A stretch of DNA of 64,000 bases from Rhodothermales bacterium (lineage in GTDB: Bacteria; Bacteroidota; Rhodothermia; Rhodothermales; UBA10348): assembly GCA_017643395.1 (NCBI GenBank), contig JAEPNP010000002.1:350290-414289 (forward strand). Direction: 5' to 3'. Position 1 is the stretch's first letter. Each line of letters starts with the position of its first letter. The notes under the pieces were generated by a model. That model saw nothing but the letters and a program-made list of their open reading frames with translations, made no database searches and had not been told where the DNA came from. Position numbers and translations under genes: made by a program. This document shows, piece by piece, positions 45,461 through 54,375 of this stretch.

Positions 45461-46576
45461 TCAGCGAATGAAGGGATCGCTGAACCGTTCTTCGGTGGCC
45501 AGGGATGGATCCGTAAGCGTCTGCATGAAGGCGACCAGCGCATCGACCTCCGACTCAGACAGGTTCATGCGCCGCGGCCTACCCCCAACCTGTAGCCGGT
45601 TATCCAGATTCGGATGGTCCTGTATGCCGTCGTTGTAGAACCGCACCACGTCTTCGAGGGTGGCAAAGCGCCCATCGTGCATGTAGGGAGCGGTCAGTTC
45701 GATGTTGCGCAGGCTCGCCGTCTTGAAACGCCCGTTTCCTGCCCCCTGATCGGCCGATGTGTTCGCGTCCAGCCCGTTGTTGCGGGCCTGGTCCCCGACC
45801 AACAGGTCGCCTCGGTGGCATTGGGAGCACTGGGTTCGGTTCGAAAAGAACAGCCTCAGCCCCTGATTCTCCCGATCGGAAAACCCGGGCAAATCCTGTC
45901 CGGGCGGCCCGTTCATACCGCGTCGGGCCGTATCAAACGGCGAGCCGAACGTGATCATGGACCGTTCGAACTGGGCGATGGCGTCTGCGATGCGCGCGGA
46001 CGTCACCTCGGGCGTACCGAACGCAGCCTCGAACAGGTCAGGGTAATAGGCTGCAGCCGACACACGGGCCACCAGTTCCTCCAGCGTCAACCCCATCTCC
46101 ACCGCATCCTGAATGGGCATCAGTGCCTGCTCTTCGACACTCATGGCGCGCTCATCCCAGAACATGTTGCCGTTTCTGTAGAACCGCACATTGGCCACGC
46201 TCATCGCGTTGCGGCCTGTCAAGCCACCCTCGAACCCCACGCTAAGTGGCAACGGATCCGAGAATCCAGCGTCCTGCTGATGGCAACTGGCGCAGGACAC
46301 CGTTCGATTGGCGCTGAGCTCCGTGTCGTAGAACAGTACCCGGCCGAGTGTCGCCCCGGCATTCGTCACCGGATTTCGGTTGGGCGTATTGTCCTCGGCG
46401 TCCGCCTGCGGTCGGGCAAACTGCGGTACCATCAGACCGGCGTAATCGAACGGTGTGTCCGGCAGGTTCAGGCGCACCGCAGGTTCGTCTTCGATGACCG
46501 GGTCACCCGGATCGGAAACGGTGTCGACGCAGGCCGTCAGCAGCAGAATCAGGAGTAGCAGCGGGGAGGTTCGCAT
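45461..46576 (-). CDS. Di-haem cytochrome c peroxidase (MauG/CcpA family) lipoprotein
   Basis: This 371-residue lipoprotein (LLLLILLLTAC) carries two CxxCH motifs, VSCASCHQQD and QCSQCHRGD, and the family's conserved stretches: LGRVLFYDTELSANRTVSC, FWDERAMSVEEQALMPI, RIADAIAQFERSM, GLRLFFSNRTQC, FKTASLRNIELTAPYMHDGRFATLEDVVRFYN and LVAFMQTL. Such enzymes reduce hydrogen peroxide in the periplasm using cytochrome c electrons; MauG-type members oxidise protein side chains instead. No amine dehydrogenase is nearby, so a peroxidase role is preferred. Lipid attachment places it at a membrane facing the periplasm. It is 93 bp after the unknown secreted protein, possibly co-transcribed. Confidence 0.92.
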   Translation of the reverse strand: MRTSPLLLLILLLTACVDTVSDPGDPVIEDEPAVRLNLPDTPFDYAGLMVPQFARPQADAEDNTPNRNPVTNAGATLGRVLFYDTELSANRTVSCASCHQQDAGFSDPLPLSVGFEGGLTGRNAMSVANVRFYRNGNMFWDERAMSVEEQALMPIQDAVEMGLTLEELVARVSAAAYYPDLFEAAFGTPEVTSARIADAIAQFERSMITFGSPFDTARRGMNGPPGQDLPGFSDRENQGLRLFFSNRTQCSQCHRGDLLVGDQARNNGLDANTSADQGAGNGRFKTASLRNIELTAPYMHDGRFATLEDVVRFYNDGIQDHPNLDNRLQVGGRPRRMNLSESEVDALVAFMQTLTDPSLATEERFSDPFIR

Positions 46577-46669
46577 GGCAGGAGGGCTTGTTTACCGGAC
46601 TACACGGGCCAAAGCCGGCACCCCCAGTTGTCGCCCTGAACGGTAGCTCGTCGGCTCCGAACCGCGCGA

Positions 46670-47350
46670 TCAGTCCTGCACGCGGAAGGCCCCTTCTCCC
46701 CGACGCACTACCTGATCAGACAGAGCGTCGAACTCGGCGCCGATCTCTGGGCCAGACCCAAAATCAGCGAGGGTATGTCCGGACGCCGAGATGGGCTCCA
46801 TGTAGAACAGGATCAGTTCCTTTCGGGACTCCTGGCCGACCTCCGTCACGTAGCGGGACATAATCAACTCGTCCGGAAGCCCGTATCCGGCGTCCTCCAG
46901 CATCGCGAGGGTGCGGGCGGACTCCGCGTCCGGGTTTTCCGAGGCATTTCTCGCGTTGTCGAACGCCCACGTATTGTGGACCCATCGCAGTCCGCCCATT
47001 TCGATGCGCTCCGGGGAGAATCGATGGTCGGCTGACGAGAATCGATTCCCCTCCGGAATGCTGAATGCGTACCGACCCTCCACCCCATCGCGCAGGCCTT
47101 CAAACTGGAAGACCACCATCGCCTCTACCCGGCCCTTGGGCGCTTTGACCCAGACATAGCGCTCCACATCCGCCCTGTCAAACAGAATGAAGCTGATCGA
47201 GCCGACATACGTGAACTCGGGCGCGATGCGGATGCGAATGGCCGGATCCTCACTCGACGTGAAGTAGCCGTCCTGAAAGTGCCTGACGGGCTGCGCGAGC
47301 GCGGTCAGAGGGAGCGTGAGGGCGGCCAGCAGGGCCAGGAAGCGTTTCAT
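46670..47350 (-). CDS. Secreted protein of unknown function
   Basis: I do not recognise the family. The 226-residue precursor has a clear signal peptide (RFLALLAALTLPLTALAQP). The mature protein is mixed alpha/beta with no cysteines, e.g. RIRIAPEFTYVGSISFILFD, VFQFEGLRDGVEGRYAFSIPE, and KELILFYMEPISASGHTL. The pattern of an aromatic-rich beta domain with a late long helix segment (DAESARTLAMLEDAGYGLPDEL) suggests a small soluble periplasmic protein. It lies 31 bp after the CoA-transferase gene and 93 bp before the peroxidase, all on the minus strand, so it may be part of that transcription unit. Confidence 0.75.
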   Translation of the reverse strand: MKRFLALLAALTLPLTALAQPVRHFQDGYFTSSEDPAIRIRIAPEFTYVGSISFILFDRADVERYVWVKAPKGRVEAMVVFQFEGLRDGVEGRYAFSIPEGNRFSSADHRFSPERIEMGGLRWVHNTWAFDNARNASENPDAESARTLAMLEDAGYGLPDELIMSRYVTEVGQESRKELILFYMEPISASGHTLADFGSGPEIGAEFDALSDQVVRRGEGAFRVQD

Positions 47351-47381
47351 GTGCGGTGCTACGGAATTAGCACCATCCGTG

Positions 47382-48653
47382 TTACAGGCGCCGGAAGCGC
47401 TCAGCCGCGCTCCGCTCGAGGGCCTCCCGATGGTCCGGGTGCGCGACTTCGATCAGCGCCCGCGCCCGCTCGCGCAGGTTCTTCGCGTACAGGTCGGCAA
47501 CCCCGTGTTCGGTGACCACAAAATGCACGTGCGCCCGTGTGGTCACCACGCCGGCGCCTTCTTTCAGGAATGGCACAATACGGGACTCGCCGCGCCGCGT
47601 CGTGGACGGCAGCGCAATGATGGGCTTGCCTCCCGGGCTGAGCGCCGCGCCGCGGATGAAGTCCATCTGTCCGCCCACACCGGAGTACTGGCGGGTGCCG
47701 ATGGAGTCCGCGACGACCTGGCCGGTCAGGTCCACCTCGATGGCGCTGTTGATGGCCGCCACGTTGGGATTCCTGCGAATGACGGCCGTGTCGTTCGTGT
47801 AGGCGCAATCCAGCATTAGCACCTGCGGATTGTCGTCCACGAAGTCGTACAGCTCCTGGTTGCCGACCAGGAACGAGGCCACAATCTTGCCTGGGTGCGT
47901 GCGCTTCTCCGCGCCCGTGATCACACCGGATTCCACCAGCGGAATGATGCCGCTGGAGAACATTTCCGTGTGAATGCCCAGGTCCCGGTGTCCGGTAAGC
48001 GCAGCGAGTACCGCGTCCGGAATGGCACCGATACCCATTTGCATGCACGCGCCGTCGGGGATCAGGTCTGCCACCAGTTGCCCGATGCGCATTTCCACCT
48101 CGCCAAGCTCCGGTGCCGGATGGGTGGGCAGCGGTGCCTCCAGCTCAACAGCGAAGTCGATGTCGCGCACGTGAATGACCCCGTCCCCGTGCGTGCGCGG
48201 CATCCTGGGGTTGATTTGGGCGATGACCACCGAGGTACACTCGACCGCCGCGCTGGAGCAGTCCACCGACACACCCAGAGAGCAAAAGCCGTGGCGATCC
48301 GGCGGAGAAACCTGGACCAGCGCCACGTCCAGCGGCAGGACCCCATCGCGAAACAGTCCTGGTGTTTCGGAGAGGAAGACGGGCACATAGTCTGCCTGTC
48401 CTTCGGCCACAGCCCTGCGCACGTTGGCTCCCACGAAGAGCGCGCGGGTGTGGAAACTTGCGGCCATGTCCGGCTGCGCGTATGGAGCCGGACCTTCGGT
48501 GTGCAGATGCACCACCTCAACGTCGCGGAGCGTGTCTGAGCGAGCGGCCATCGCCTCCACCAGCGCCACCGGTGCGGCGGCCGCGGTGTGCACAAATACC
48601 CGGTTTCCGGACTGGATGGCCTGGACGGCTTCGGAGGCAGATACGGTCTTCAT
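47382..48653 (-). CDS. Acetyl-CoA hydrolase/transferase family protein (4-hydroxybutyrate CoA-transferase-like)
   Basis: This 423-residue enzyme moves CoA between short carboxylic acids. Family features are VFVHTAAAAPVALVEAMAAR at the N-terminus, the substrate segment QMGIGAIPDAVLAALTGHRDLGIH truncated here to its core G-I-G-A-I-P-D-A-V, and the catalytic glutamate in HTEMFSSGI. GQMDFIRGAALSPGGKPIIA and HVHFVVTEHGVADLYAKNLRERA (its core VTEHGVADL) complete the signature. Homologues use acetate, butyrate, 4-hydroxybutyrate or succinate as acceptors; the true acceptor is not visible. It is divergent from the sulfatase across a 99-bp gap and upstream of the unknown secreted protein. Confidence 0.9.
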   Translation of the reverse strand: MKTVSASEAVQAIQSGNRVFVHTAAAAPVALVEAMAARSDTLRDVEVVHLHTEGPAPYAQPDMAASFHTRALFVGANVRRAVAEGQADYVPVFLSETPGLFRDGVLPLDVALVQVSPPDRHGFCSLGVSVDCSSAAVECTSVVIAQINPRMPRTHGDGVIHVRDIDFAVELEAPLPTHPAPELGEVEMRIGQLVADLIPDGACMQMGIGAIPDAVLAALTGHRDLGIHTEMFSSGIIPLVESGVITGAEKRTHPGKIVASFLVGNQELYDFVDDNPQVLMLDCAYTNDTAVIRRNPNVAAINSAIEVDLTGQVVADSIGTRQYSGVGGQMDFIRGAALSPGGKPIIALPSTTRRGESRIVPFLKEGAGVVTTRAHVHFVVTEHGVADLYAKNLRERARALIEVAHPDHREALERSAAERFRRL

Positions 48654-48752
48654 TGCAAGCTGGTTTTCTCCCGGTGCAACCCCTTGGACCGACCCGATGT
48701 CCCGCGACTGGGCGGTTTCGCAGAGCCTTCTGACGAAGGCCTATACTCCGGC

Positions 48753-50150
48753 ATGCGCATCGTTCTCCCCCTCCTCTTCCTGATGGCCTGCGCGGGTCCG
48801 CCCCCACAGCCGAACGTGGTCCTGATTTTTGTGGACGACATGGGCTACGCCGACATCGGCGCATTTGGCGAGCCTGGTTATGAGACACCGCACCTGGATC
48901 GACTGGCGTCCGAAGGCGCGCGGTTCACTGATTTCTACGTGAGTCAGGCCGTCTGCTCGGCGTCGCGGGCGTCGCTGCTGACCGGGATGTATGCCAACCG
49001 CATCGGCATCCACGGAGCGCTCGGGCCCGGCAATACGCACGGCATCAGCGCAGGCGAGCGCACGCTGGGCGAACTCTTCCAGGAGCAAGGCTACCGCACT
49101 GCCGTGTTCGGAAAGTGGCATCTGGGGCACCACCCGCCCTTCCTCCCCACCCGTCACGGTTTCGACGAGTTCTACGGCATCCCCTACTCGAACGACATGT
49201 GGCCTTTCCATCCGGAGAACCCGGAGGCCTGGGGAGATCTGCCGACCATCGAGGGCGAAGAGACGGTGGGCCTGAACACGGATCAGAGGCGGTTCACTAC
49301 GGACTTTACCGAACGCGGCGTGGCGTTTATTGAGCAGGCAGCGGCAGAGGAACGACCGTTCTTGCTGTACCTGGCGCATCCCATGCCGCACGTGCCGCTG
49401 TTTGTGTCAGAGGAACGGGCGGGTCTGAGCGGAGCGGGTGTGTACGGCGACGTGATCCACGAAATCGACTGGTCAGTCGGGCGCATTCTGGAGACGCTGG
49501 AGGAGTTGGATCTGGATGAGGAGACCCTGGTCATCTTCACCTCCGATAACGGGCCCTGGCTCAGCTACGGCAATCATTCCGGCCGCGCAGAGCCGCTGCG
49601 CGAGGGCAAGGGCACGGCGTGGGAAGGCGGCGTGCGCGTGCCGTTTCTGGCGCGCTGGCCCGGGCAGATTCCGGCCGGTTTGGAAGTGAGCGCGCCGGCC
49701 ATGACCATCGACATCTTCCCCACGCTGGCCGAACTGACCGGCGCCGAGCCGGGGCTGTTTCCCACCGACGGCTCATCCATCTGGCCTCTTCTTTCGGGCG
49801 ATGAGCAGGACGCCGTTCAGGACGCGTACTTCTTTTACTACCGGACCAACGAGCTCCACGCGGTGCGGTCTGGGCCCTGGAAGCTGCACTTCCCGCATAC
49901 GTATCGCACGATGCAGGGCCGGGAGCCGGGTCTCGATGGACAGCCGGGGCGGTACGACTACTCAGCGGAGGTGGGCCTTGAGCTCTTCAACCTGCGGGAG
50001 GACATCGGTGAGACGCGCGACGTCGCGGAGGCGAATCCGGAGGTCTTAGCGCGGCTGTCGGCGCTGGCGGACTCGATGCGCGCGGAACTGGGGGACCGGC
50101 TGACGGGGGTTGTTGGCAGCGGGGTGCGCGAGCCGGGGCGTGTGGAGTGA
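48753..50150 (+). CDS. Sulfatase lipoprotein (formylglycine-dependent, Cys type)
   Basis: This 465-residue exported sulfatase hydrolyses sulfate esters. The maturation motif is CSASRASLLTG with C68 to be converted to formylglycine (the common form is C-x-P-S-R; alanine at the third position is also found). Metal and active-site segments are visible: NVVLIFVDDMGYADIG near the N-terminus, GKWHLGHHPPFLPTRHGFDE, YLAHPMPHVPL and IFTSDNGPWLSYGNHSG. A lipobox (LPLLFLMAC) follows the ATG at 48753, which is chosen because upstream in-frame codons overlap the divergent CoA-transferase. No formylglycine-generating enzyme is in the window. Marine sulfated polysaccharides or aryl sulfates are likely substrates. 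Confidence 0.92.
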   Translation: MRIVLPLLFLMACAGPPPQPNVVLIFVDDMGYADIGAFGEPGYETPHLDRLASEGARFTDFYVSQAVCSASRASLLTGMYANRIGIHGALGPGNTHGISAGERTLGELFQEQGYRTAVFGKWHLGHHPPFLPTRHGFDEFYGIPYSNDMWPFHPENPEAWGDLPTIEGEETVGLNTDQRRFTTDFTERGVAFIEQAAAEERPFLLYLAHPMPHVPLFVSEERAGLSGAGVYGDVIHEIDWSVGRILETLEELDLDEETLVIFTSDNGPWLSYGNHSGRAEPLREGKGTAWEGGVRVPFLARWPGQIPAGLEVSAPAMTIDIFPTLAELTGAEPGLFPTDGSSIWPLLSGDEQDAVQDAYFFYYRTNELHAVRSGPWKLHFPHTYRTMQGREPGLDGQPGRYDYSAEVGLELFNLREDIGETRDVAEANPEVLARLSALADSMRAELGDRLTGVVGSGVREPGRVE

Positions 50151-50182
50151 AAAAACCCGCCGCACCGAAGTGCGACGGGTTT
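50151..50182 (-). terminator. Terminator between sulfatase and tRNA-Leu
   Basis: AAACCCGCCGCAC (50153-50165) and GTGCGACGGGTTT (50170-50182) form a 13-bp stem with one mismatch and a CGAA loop. On the minus strand the stem is followed by TTTTT, so it ends the tRNA-Leu transcript. It begins directly after the sulfatase stop and may also serve that gene. Confidence 0.8.
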
Positions 50183-50206
50183 GCCAGAACACCGGGTCCT
50201 ACCCGA

Positions 50207-50294
50207 TGGTGCCCAGGAGAGGACTCGAACCTCCACGTCCTAAACGGACACTAGAACCTGAATCTAGCGCGTCTACCAATTCCGCCACCTGGGC
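50207..50294 (-). tRNA. tRNA-Leu (anticodon CAG)
   Basis: Read on the minus strand, the acceptor stem GCCCAGG pairs with CCTGGGC, followed by discriminator A and an encoded CCA. The D arm region GGCGGAATTGGTAGACGC, the anticodon stem CTAGA/TCTAG with loop TTCAGGT (anticodon CAG), a long class II variable arm (TGTCCGTTTAGGACG), and the T arm GGAGGTTCGAGTCCTCT (its core GTTCGAGTC) are all visible. The long variable arm confirms a leucine-type tRNA. Confidence 0.96.
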
Positions 50295-50407
50295 AGGTGT
50301 CGCAAGCTAGGCTCGCGAGCGGGCGCAGATGGTAACAAATCCTCCCGGGCCCGACAAGGTTCCGGAGTGAATCTTCACGCTCAGGACCCGCGGCGACGTG
50401 TCTTACT

Positions 50408-50725
50408 TCACCCCACCAAATCCGCGGCGGTAATCCGCGCGGGATCCGATCCGCCGCCACCAAGCGGCAAACTGAACAGCGTGCGGCCGCCCTGGCGGAA
50501 GTTTCCGGTCGCGCCCGGCACGCCTTCTGCCTCCAGGCGCCCGGCAATCACACCACCTAGGCCGTGTATGACCTCAACGGAACCGCGTCCCCGCTGGACA
50601 GCCAGAGCCACCGCACGTCGCACAATCCGCATCGCCGCGTCCACCGTGCAGCCGTGCACATCGACGGTCAACACCGAGCCGTCATCCCGCACCGCCTGCG
50701 GCGCGTCCGGCGCACGCCGGGTCAT
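50408..50725 (-). CDS. Smr-domain protein
   Basis: This 105-residue protein is essentially one Smr domain, the module at the C-terminus of MutS2 that binds or cuts branched DNA or RNA. The family core is visible in VLTVDVHGCTVDAAMRIV (the DxHG motif) and RGSVEVIHGLGG (the HGxG motif). The C-terminal part (NFRQGGRTLFSLPLGGGG) is close to usual. It starts four bases before the CotH gene ends, on the same strand, so it is the last gene of the operon 55415-50408. Whether it is functionally linked to CotH or simply co-transcribed cannot be told. Confidence 0.85.
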   Translation of the reverse strand: MTRRAPDAPQAVRDDGSVLTVDVHGCTVDAAMRIVRRAVALAVQRGRGSVEVIHGLGGVIAGRLEAEGVPGATGNFRQGGRTLFSLPLGGGGSDPARITAADLVG

Positions 50726-52956
50726 CGCACCTTGACCACGGGCCGGACCTCCGTACCCACAACCACGAAATACACGCCGGGCGCGGCACCTCCGGAGTCC
50801 CAGGCCGTCTCGCCGCGGAATACCCGGCGTCCCAGCACATCGAACACCTCAAACGATCCGCTCACGTGCAGCCGCTCAGAAAACGGATTGGGGTAAACGG
50901 CGACATCCAACGGTACCGGGCCATCTTCCGCCGAATCGACGACGGCATTGGGCGCCCCTGGGCTCGGCGCCGCCAACACCGAGAACACCAGCCCTGCGTC
51001 CTCAGTCCGCCCCCAGGCCTGATCAGCCTCCAGGGCACCAAAGCTCACCTGATCAATCACATCTCCCGCCGCATCGTACAGTGCCACCGACTCCCCGTCC
51101 GCGTCGAGCCGAAACGGCGCGTGCAGCTCACCCTGCTCGGGCTGGCCGTCCATCCAGAGAACCAGGTAACCATTCTCGGGCACAAAGATGTCCGGTAGCG
51201 CCCACCGGTCCGGCACCGCGGGGTCGTCCGAAATCGTCAATCCGTTCAGGTGAAGGGGCACATCGGAGCCGTTGAAGAGCTCCAGCCAATCATCGAACTC
51301 CCCGGCATCATCCGCGAGCGTCGTCTCGTTGTTGGCCATGAGCTCGTTGATGTAGAGCGCAGGCCGGTTGGCCGTGACCCCGATGCGAAACAGGTCAGAC
51401 TCCCGCGTCAAGCCACCAGCGGACGCTGAGATCTGCAGGTCCACCGTGCCCGTTGCACCCAGCGGCGGAATGTCGGCCACCCAACGACCGCCGTCCAGGC
51501 GCATTGCCTGCTGATTGCGCTCGGGCTGATCCGGCCACCAGGACAGCGTCACCTGGGGCTCCGTGTCCGACTCCACCTGAACCGAAACGCGCAGCGGATC
51601 GCTGGGCCTTGGGTCCGAAGGCTCGATGCGCACATCCAGGATGAACGGTGCGAACGTGCCCGAATCGAGCTGCCCGAACGCCGTCGAATAGCGGGTCGAG
51701 ATGTACGGCTTCAGCCCGGCCGTCACGTGTGCACCAAGCGCCTGCGTAAAGCTGTTCTGGTAGGCCTGCACGTTCCAGCCGTAGTCGCGGGTGCGGAAGC
51801 TGTCGACCGCGGCCGCAGCCTCGGTCATCGTCTTCAGCCGGTCAATGTCCGCCTCCAGCGCGGACGGCAGAAAGTGGTCCGAAAGCAGCTCTCGCAGGTA
51901 GTACGTGTACAGCTCCCTGAACTCGGGCACGCCCAGGATGCGCTCGGTCAGCGGTCTCGGCTCACTCGGATGTCCCCACTCGTAGAGATCACGCGTGCTC
52001 CAGTCGATGCCCGACTGGATGCCGCCCCACCAGATCCCGAACGAGTTGTCCATGTCGAACGGGATGTAGTGCCAGCGTCCGGTCTCGGGACTGTTGTACA
52101 GGTAGAAGTTGTTCTTGAGATACCAGTACGTATCCCAGGACCCGGTGATGGCGGTCACCGCAAGCGCCTTCAGAAAACCCGGTACATCGAAGAGCTCCGA
52201 AATCGCACTGCGAAAAGCTGAATCGGACGTCGTGTTCAGCACGCTGATGAAACGGGCGATGTCCTCGTAGCCCTCCTCGTCGCTTTGCCCCTGGGTCAGG
52301 TCATAGGGACGCCGCTCGGCGCCGGCGGCTGGTCTGTAGGCACTGCCGTCCGAACCGCGAACTATCAAATCCGCAGGCCACAAACTCTTGTAGAGGTTGC
52401 CACCGTCGCCCCCGAAGTATCGCTGCAAAAACTGCTCGTCCACGTGCTCCACATTCATGTAGAGTCCGTAGTAGGCGCCGTTGATGTAGAGCTCGACGTG
52501 GTTGGCCCGGGATGCCGGCACTCCGACGTCGGCGAACAAATCCCACGACAGCTTGGAGCGCATGATGGACGGGTCATTGTGCTCCCCGTTCAGGTTCAGC
52601 TTCTCCAGCCCCTCCCACTTGCCGCCCCGGCGAAAGGTGTTGAAGGACACCTTGAATGACTTCTTCTGTGCATACCGCGAGGTATTGCCCCGAAGCCGAA
52701 AGCCAACCGAGTCCACCTCCGCCGTCAGATTCGGCGACGTCCACCGAAACGTGGCCAGGTGCTCCGTATCACTCTCCTCATTCCCCCTCCGAAACATCAA
52801 CGCCAGATTCCCCGGGTCCACCGTGATATCCACCCGCGGCAAGACCGAGTCATCAAACACCTGAGCCCCGGCCCCCGGCACCCAAAAAATCGGGAGCACC
52901 CCGACCAAAAACAGCACCACCGTGGTGCCGGCCCCCTTACAGCTCCTCATCATCAT
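50722..52956 (-). CDS. CotH kinase-family protein with lamin-tail and T9SS sorting domains
   Basis: CotH proteins are atypical secreted protein kinases (Bacillus CotH phosphorylates spore-coat proteins). The 744-residue precursor has a signal peptide (VVLFLVGVLPIFWVPGAGAQ). The kinase domain covers ~35-430: FKVSFNTFRRGGKWEGLEKL, LNLNGEHNDPSIMRSKLSWD truncated to its core L-N-G-x-x-x-D-P-S-x-M-R, ELYINGAYYGLYMNVEHVD, and the metal-binding PFDMDNSFG near residue 300. A lamin-tail domain follows (~540-650, LYINELMANNETTLADDAGE, WLELFNG), then a T9SS tail (YPNPFSERLHVSG, APGVYFVVV). Three ATGs in tandem (52956, 52953, 52950) lie inside the end of the DUF4956 gene (20-bp overlap). The tail predicts surface or extracellular location, away from its cytoplasmic partners. 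Confidence 0.93.
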   Translation of the reverse strand: MMMRSCKGAGTTVVLFLVGVLPIFWVPGAGAQVFDDSVLPRVDITVDPGNLALMFRRGNEESDTEHLATFRWTSPNLTAEVDSVGFRLRGNTSRYAQKKSFKVSFNTFRRGGKWEGLEKLNLNGEHNDPSIMRSKLSWDLFADVGVPASRANHVELYINGAYYGLYMNVEHVDEQFLQRYFGGDGGNLYKSLWPADLIVRGSDGSAYRPAAGAERRPYDLTQGQSDEEGYEDIARFISVLNTTSDSAFRSAISELFDVPGFLKALAVTAITGSWDTYWYLKNNFYLYNSPETGRWHYIPFDMDNSFGIWWGGIQSGIDWSTRDLYEWGHPSEPRPLTERILGVPEFRELYTYYLRELLSDHFLPSALEADIDRLKTMTEAAAAVDSFRTRDYGWNVQAYQNSFTQALGAHVTAGLKPYISTRYSTAFGQLDSGTFAPFILDVRIEPSDPRPSDPLRVSVQVESDTEPQVTLSWWPDQPERNQQAMRLDGGRWVADIPPLGATGTVDLQISASAGGLTRESDLFRIGVTANRPALYINELMANNETTLADDAGEFDDWLELFNGSDVPLHLNGLTISDDPAVPDRWALPDIFVPENGYLVLWMDGQPEQGELHAPFRLDADGESVALYDAAGDVIDQVSFGALEADQAWGRTEDAGLVFSVLAAPSPGAPNAVVDSAEDGPVPLDVAVYPNPFSERLHVSGSFEVFDVLGRRVFRGETAWDSGGAAPGVYFVVVGTEVRPVVKVR

Positions 52957-53617
52957 AGTAGAGGCTGACCCGACTTACCCGGTCCGTCTTCCTGAGCTCC
53001 GACACCAACTCCCCTGCCTGCATCGATCGTTTTAGCCGCACGTGCAGCGTGATGGCCAAATCATCGCGTTCCAGGGGCTGCCGCACGCTCAGCACCGACG
53101 AATTGCGGCAGTAGCGATCGATGACCGCCTGGTACGTGGGCACGTCCGGCGCCCCATCGGCCTCGTATCCAAATTCCAGCAGCATCGCGTTGCGCTGAAC
53201 GGTCCCGAATCCGAAGCCGGTGGTGGCCAGCACGGTCAGGCCGATCACGGCCGTGCCGATCCATGAAATGAGGTACATGCCGACGCCCGCCGCCAGGCCA
53301 ACCGCCAGGGCAAAAAAGATGAAAACGATGTCGTGTGTGTCCTTTACCGCCGTTCGAAAACGGATGATGGACATGGCGCCCACCAGGCCGAATGCGCGTG
53401 CCAGGTTCGAGCCGATCACCAGCATCACGAGCGCCGTGATCATCGGCAGAACGATCATCGACCGCACAAACGAAGGCGCATAGCTGGTGCCGCGATACGT
53501 CCACCGATAGATGGAGGCAATGATCACTCCGCACAGCAAGGCCACAATCAGGCTGCCCAGCGCATCGCCCGCACTGGCCCCCGTGGGCGTGGTCAGTTGT
53601 TGCAGTTCCTGGAGCAT
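52937..53617 (-). CDS. DUF4956 membrane protein
   Basis: This 226-residue inner-membrane protein matches DUF4956. It has four likely helices in the first ~150 residues (SLIVALLCGVIIASIYRWTY, FVRSMIVLPMITALVMLVIG, IVFIFFALAVGLAAGVGMYL, AVIGLTVLATTGFGFG) with the family-typical conserved loop NLARAFGLVGAMSIIRFRTAVKDTHD (core GAMSIIRFRT). The C-terminal ~70 residues are a soluble domain (VRQPLERDDLAITLHVRLKR). It overlaps the VTC gene by one base and the CotH gene by 20 bases. DUF4956 is known to co-occur with VTC-domain proteins and CotH; its function is not established. A transport or membrane-platform role is inference. Confidence 0.92.
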   Translation of the reverse strand: MLQELQQLTTPTGASAGDALGSLIVALLCGVIIASIYRWTYRGTSYAPSFVRSMIVLPMITALVMLVIGSNLARAFGLVGAMSIIRFRTAVKDTHDIVFIFFALAVGLAAGVGMYLISWIGTAVIGLTVLATTGFGFGTVQRNAMLLEFGYEADGAPDVPTYQAVIDRYCRNSSVLSVRQPLERDDLAITLHVRLKRSMQAGELVSELRKTDRVSRVSLYYDDEEL

Positions 53618-54375
53618 CAGAATGAGGTCTGCAGCAGGCCGGGGCGCAGCTGTCGCCCACCGGCAAAAGAGGCTCGCCGGCCATGTGTGGCACGAGCACA
53701 GGCGTCAAGCGTCATCACATACTTGGAGAGCGCCCGACGCTGAGCCCCGAGCCGGGCCAGCTCCGGCCGCAGCCATCCGGGAAAATGATGATCGAACTTG
53801 ACCTCGAGAATGAAATGGCGACTCAGAACCGGCACCGGCGCTTCCGCGCCCAACCGGGAGAGTCGGGACGTGAACCGTCCCCGCAGACCGGTGTCGAAGG
53901 TCACACGAAGCGTCGGATCGTGCAGGCCGACAAACGGCTCGCGCTCGTAGGCCACGAGCACGGCCGGCTTGAGCGAACGCCGAAGCACGAAATACCGGAA
54001 CGTGTTGGCCGCATCGACATCGTCAGTCTCCGGAAGATCGCGCAGGCCGGTCAGCCAGTCTTCGGCTTCGCCCAGCGGCATGCGTGCCTTGCGCTTCCAG
54101 GCGGTCGAACTCTCCTTGCGCTTGAGTTCGAGAGTAACCGTGTCAGCCGGAAGGATGGTATTGTACCCCCGGACGCGCACCTTCATACGCCGCCGCTCTC
54201 CTTCCTTCTTGGCGCGATACATGGCGCCCCGAGAGGTATCGAAGTACACGCTGCGCACGGTGTAGCGCCCATCGTCACGAGCATTGAGATCCCGCCCTGT
54301 GTGCCAGGCCACGTACTGGCGCAGGCTGTCCAGTGCTTCGAGTGGAATCAGGTATTTCAGTTCGTGCCGCATCAC
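53617..54375 (-). CDS. VTC-domain protein (polyphosphate polymerase-like)
   Basis: VTC domains of yeast Vtc4 make polyphosphate from ATP inside a tunnel lined by basic residues. This 252-residue protein is a single VTC domain. Residues that match the tunnel pattern are K7 (HELKYLIP), R41 (TVRSVYFDT), R63/K65/R67/R69 (RRRMKVRVRGY), E83/K85 (TLELKRK), E191/K193 (LEVKFD) and K218 (SKYVMTLD). All are charged and in the expected order, so the enzyme may be active; the equivalences are from memory of the fungal enzyme. No membrane helix or SPX domain is present. It overlaps the HlyD-like gene by four bases and DUF4956 by one base. A triphosphatase-type activity of the same fold is an alternative. 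Confidence 0.92.
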   Translation of the reverse strand: MMRHELKYLIPLEALDSLRQYVAWHTGRDLNARDDGRYTVRSVYFDTSRGAMYRAKKEGERRRMKVRVRGYNTILPADTVTLELKRKESSTAWKRKARMPLGEAEDWLTGLRDLPETDDVDAANTFRYFVLRRSLKPAVLVAYEREPFVGLHDPTLRVTFDTGLRGRFTSRLSRLGAEAPVPVLSRHFILEVKFDHHFPGWLRPELARLGAQRRALSKYVMTLDACARATHGRRASFAGGRQLRPGLLQTSF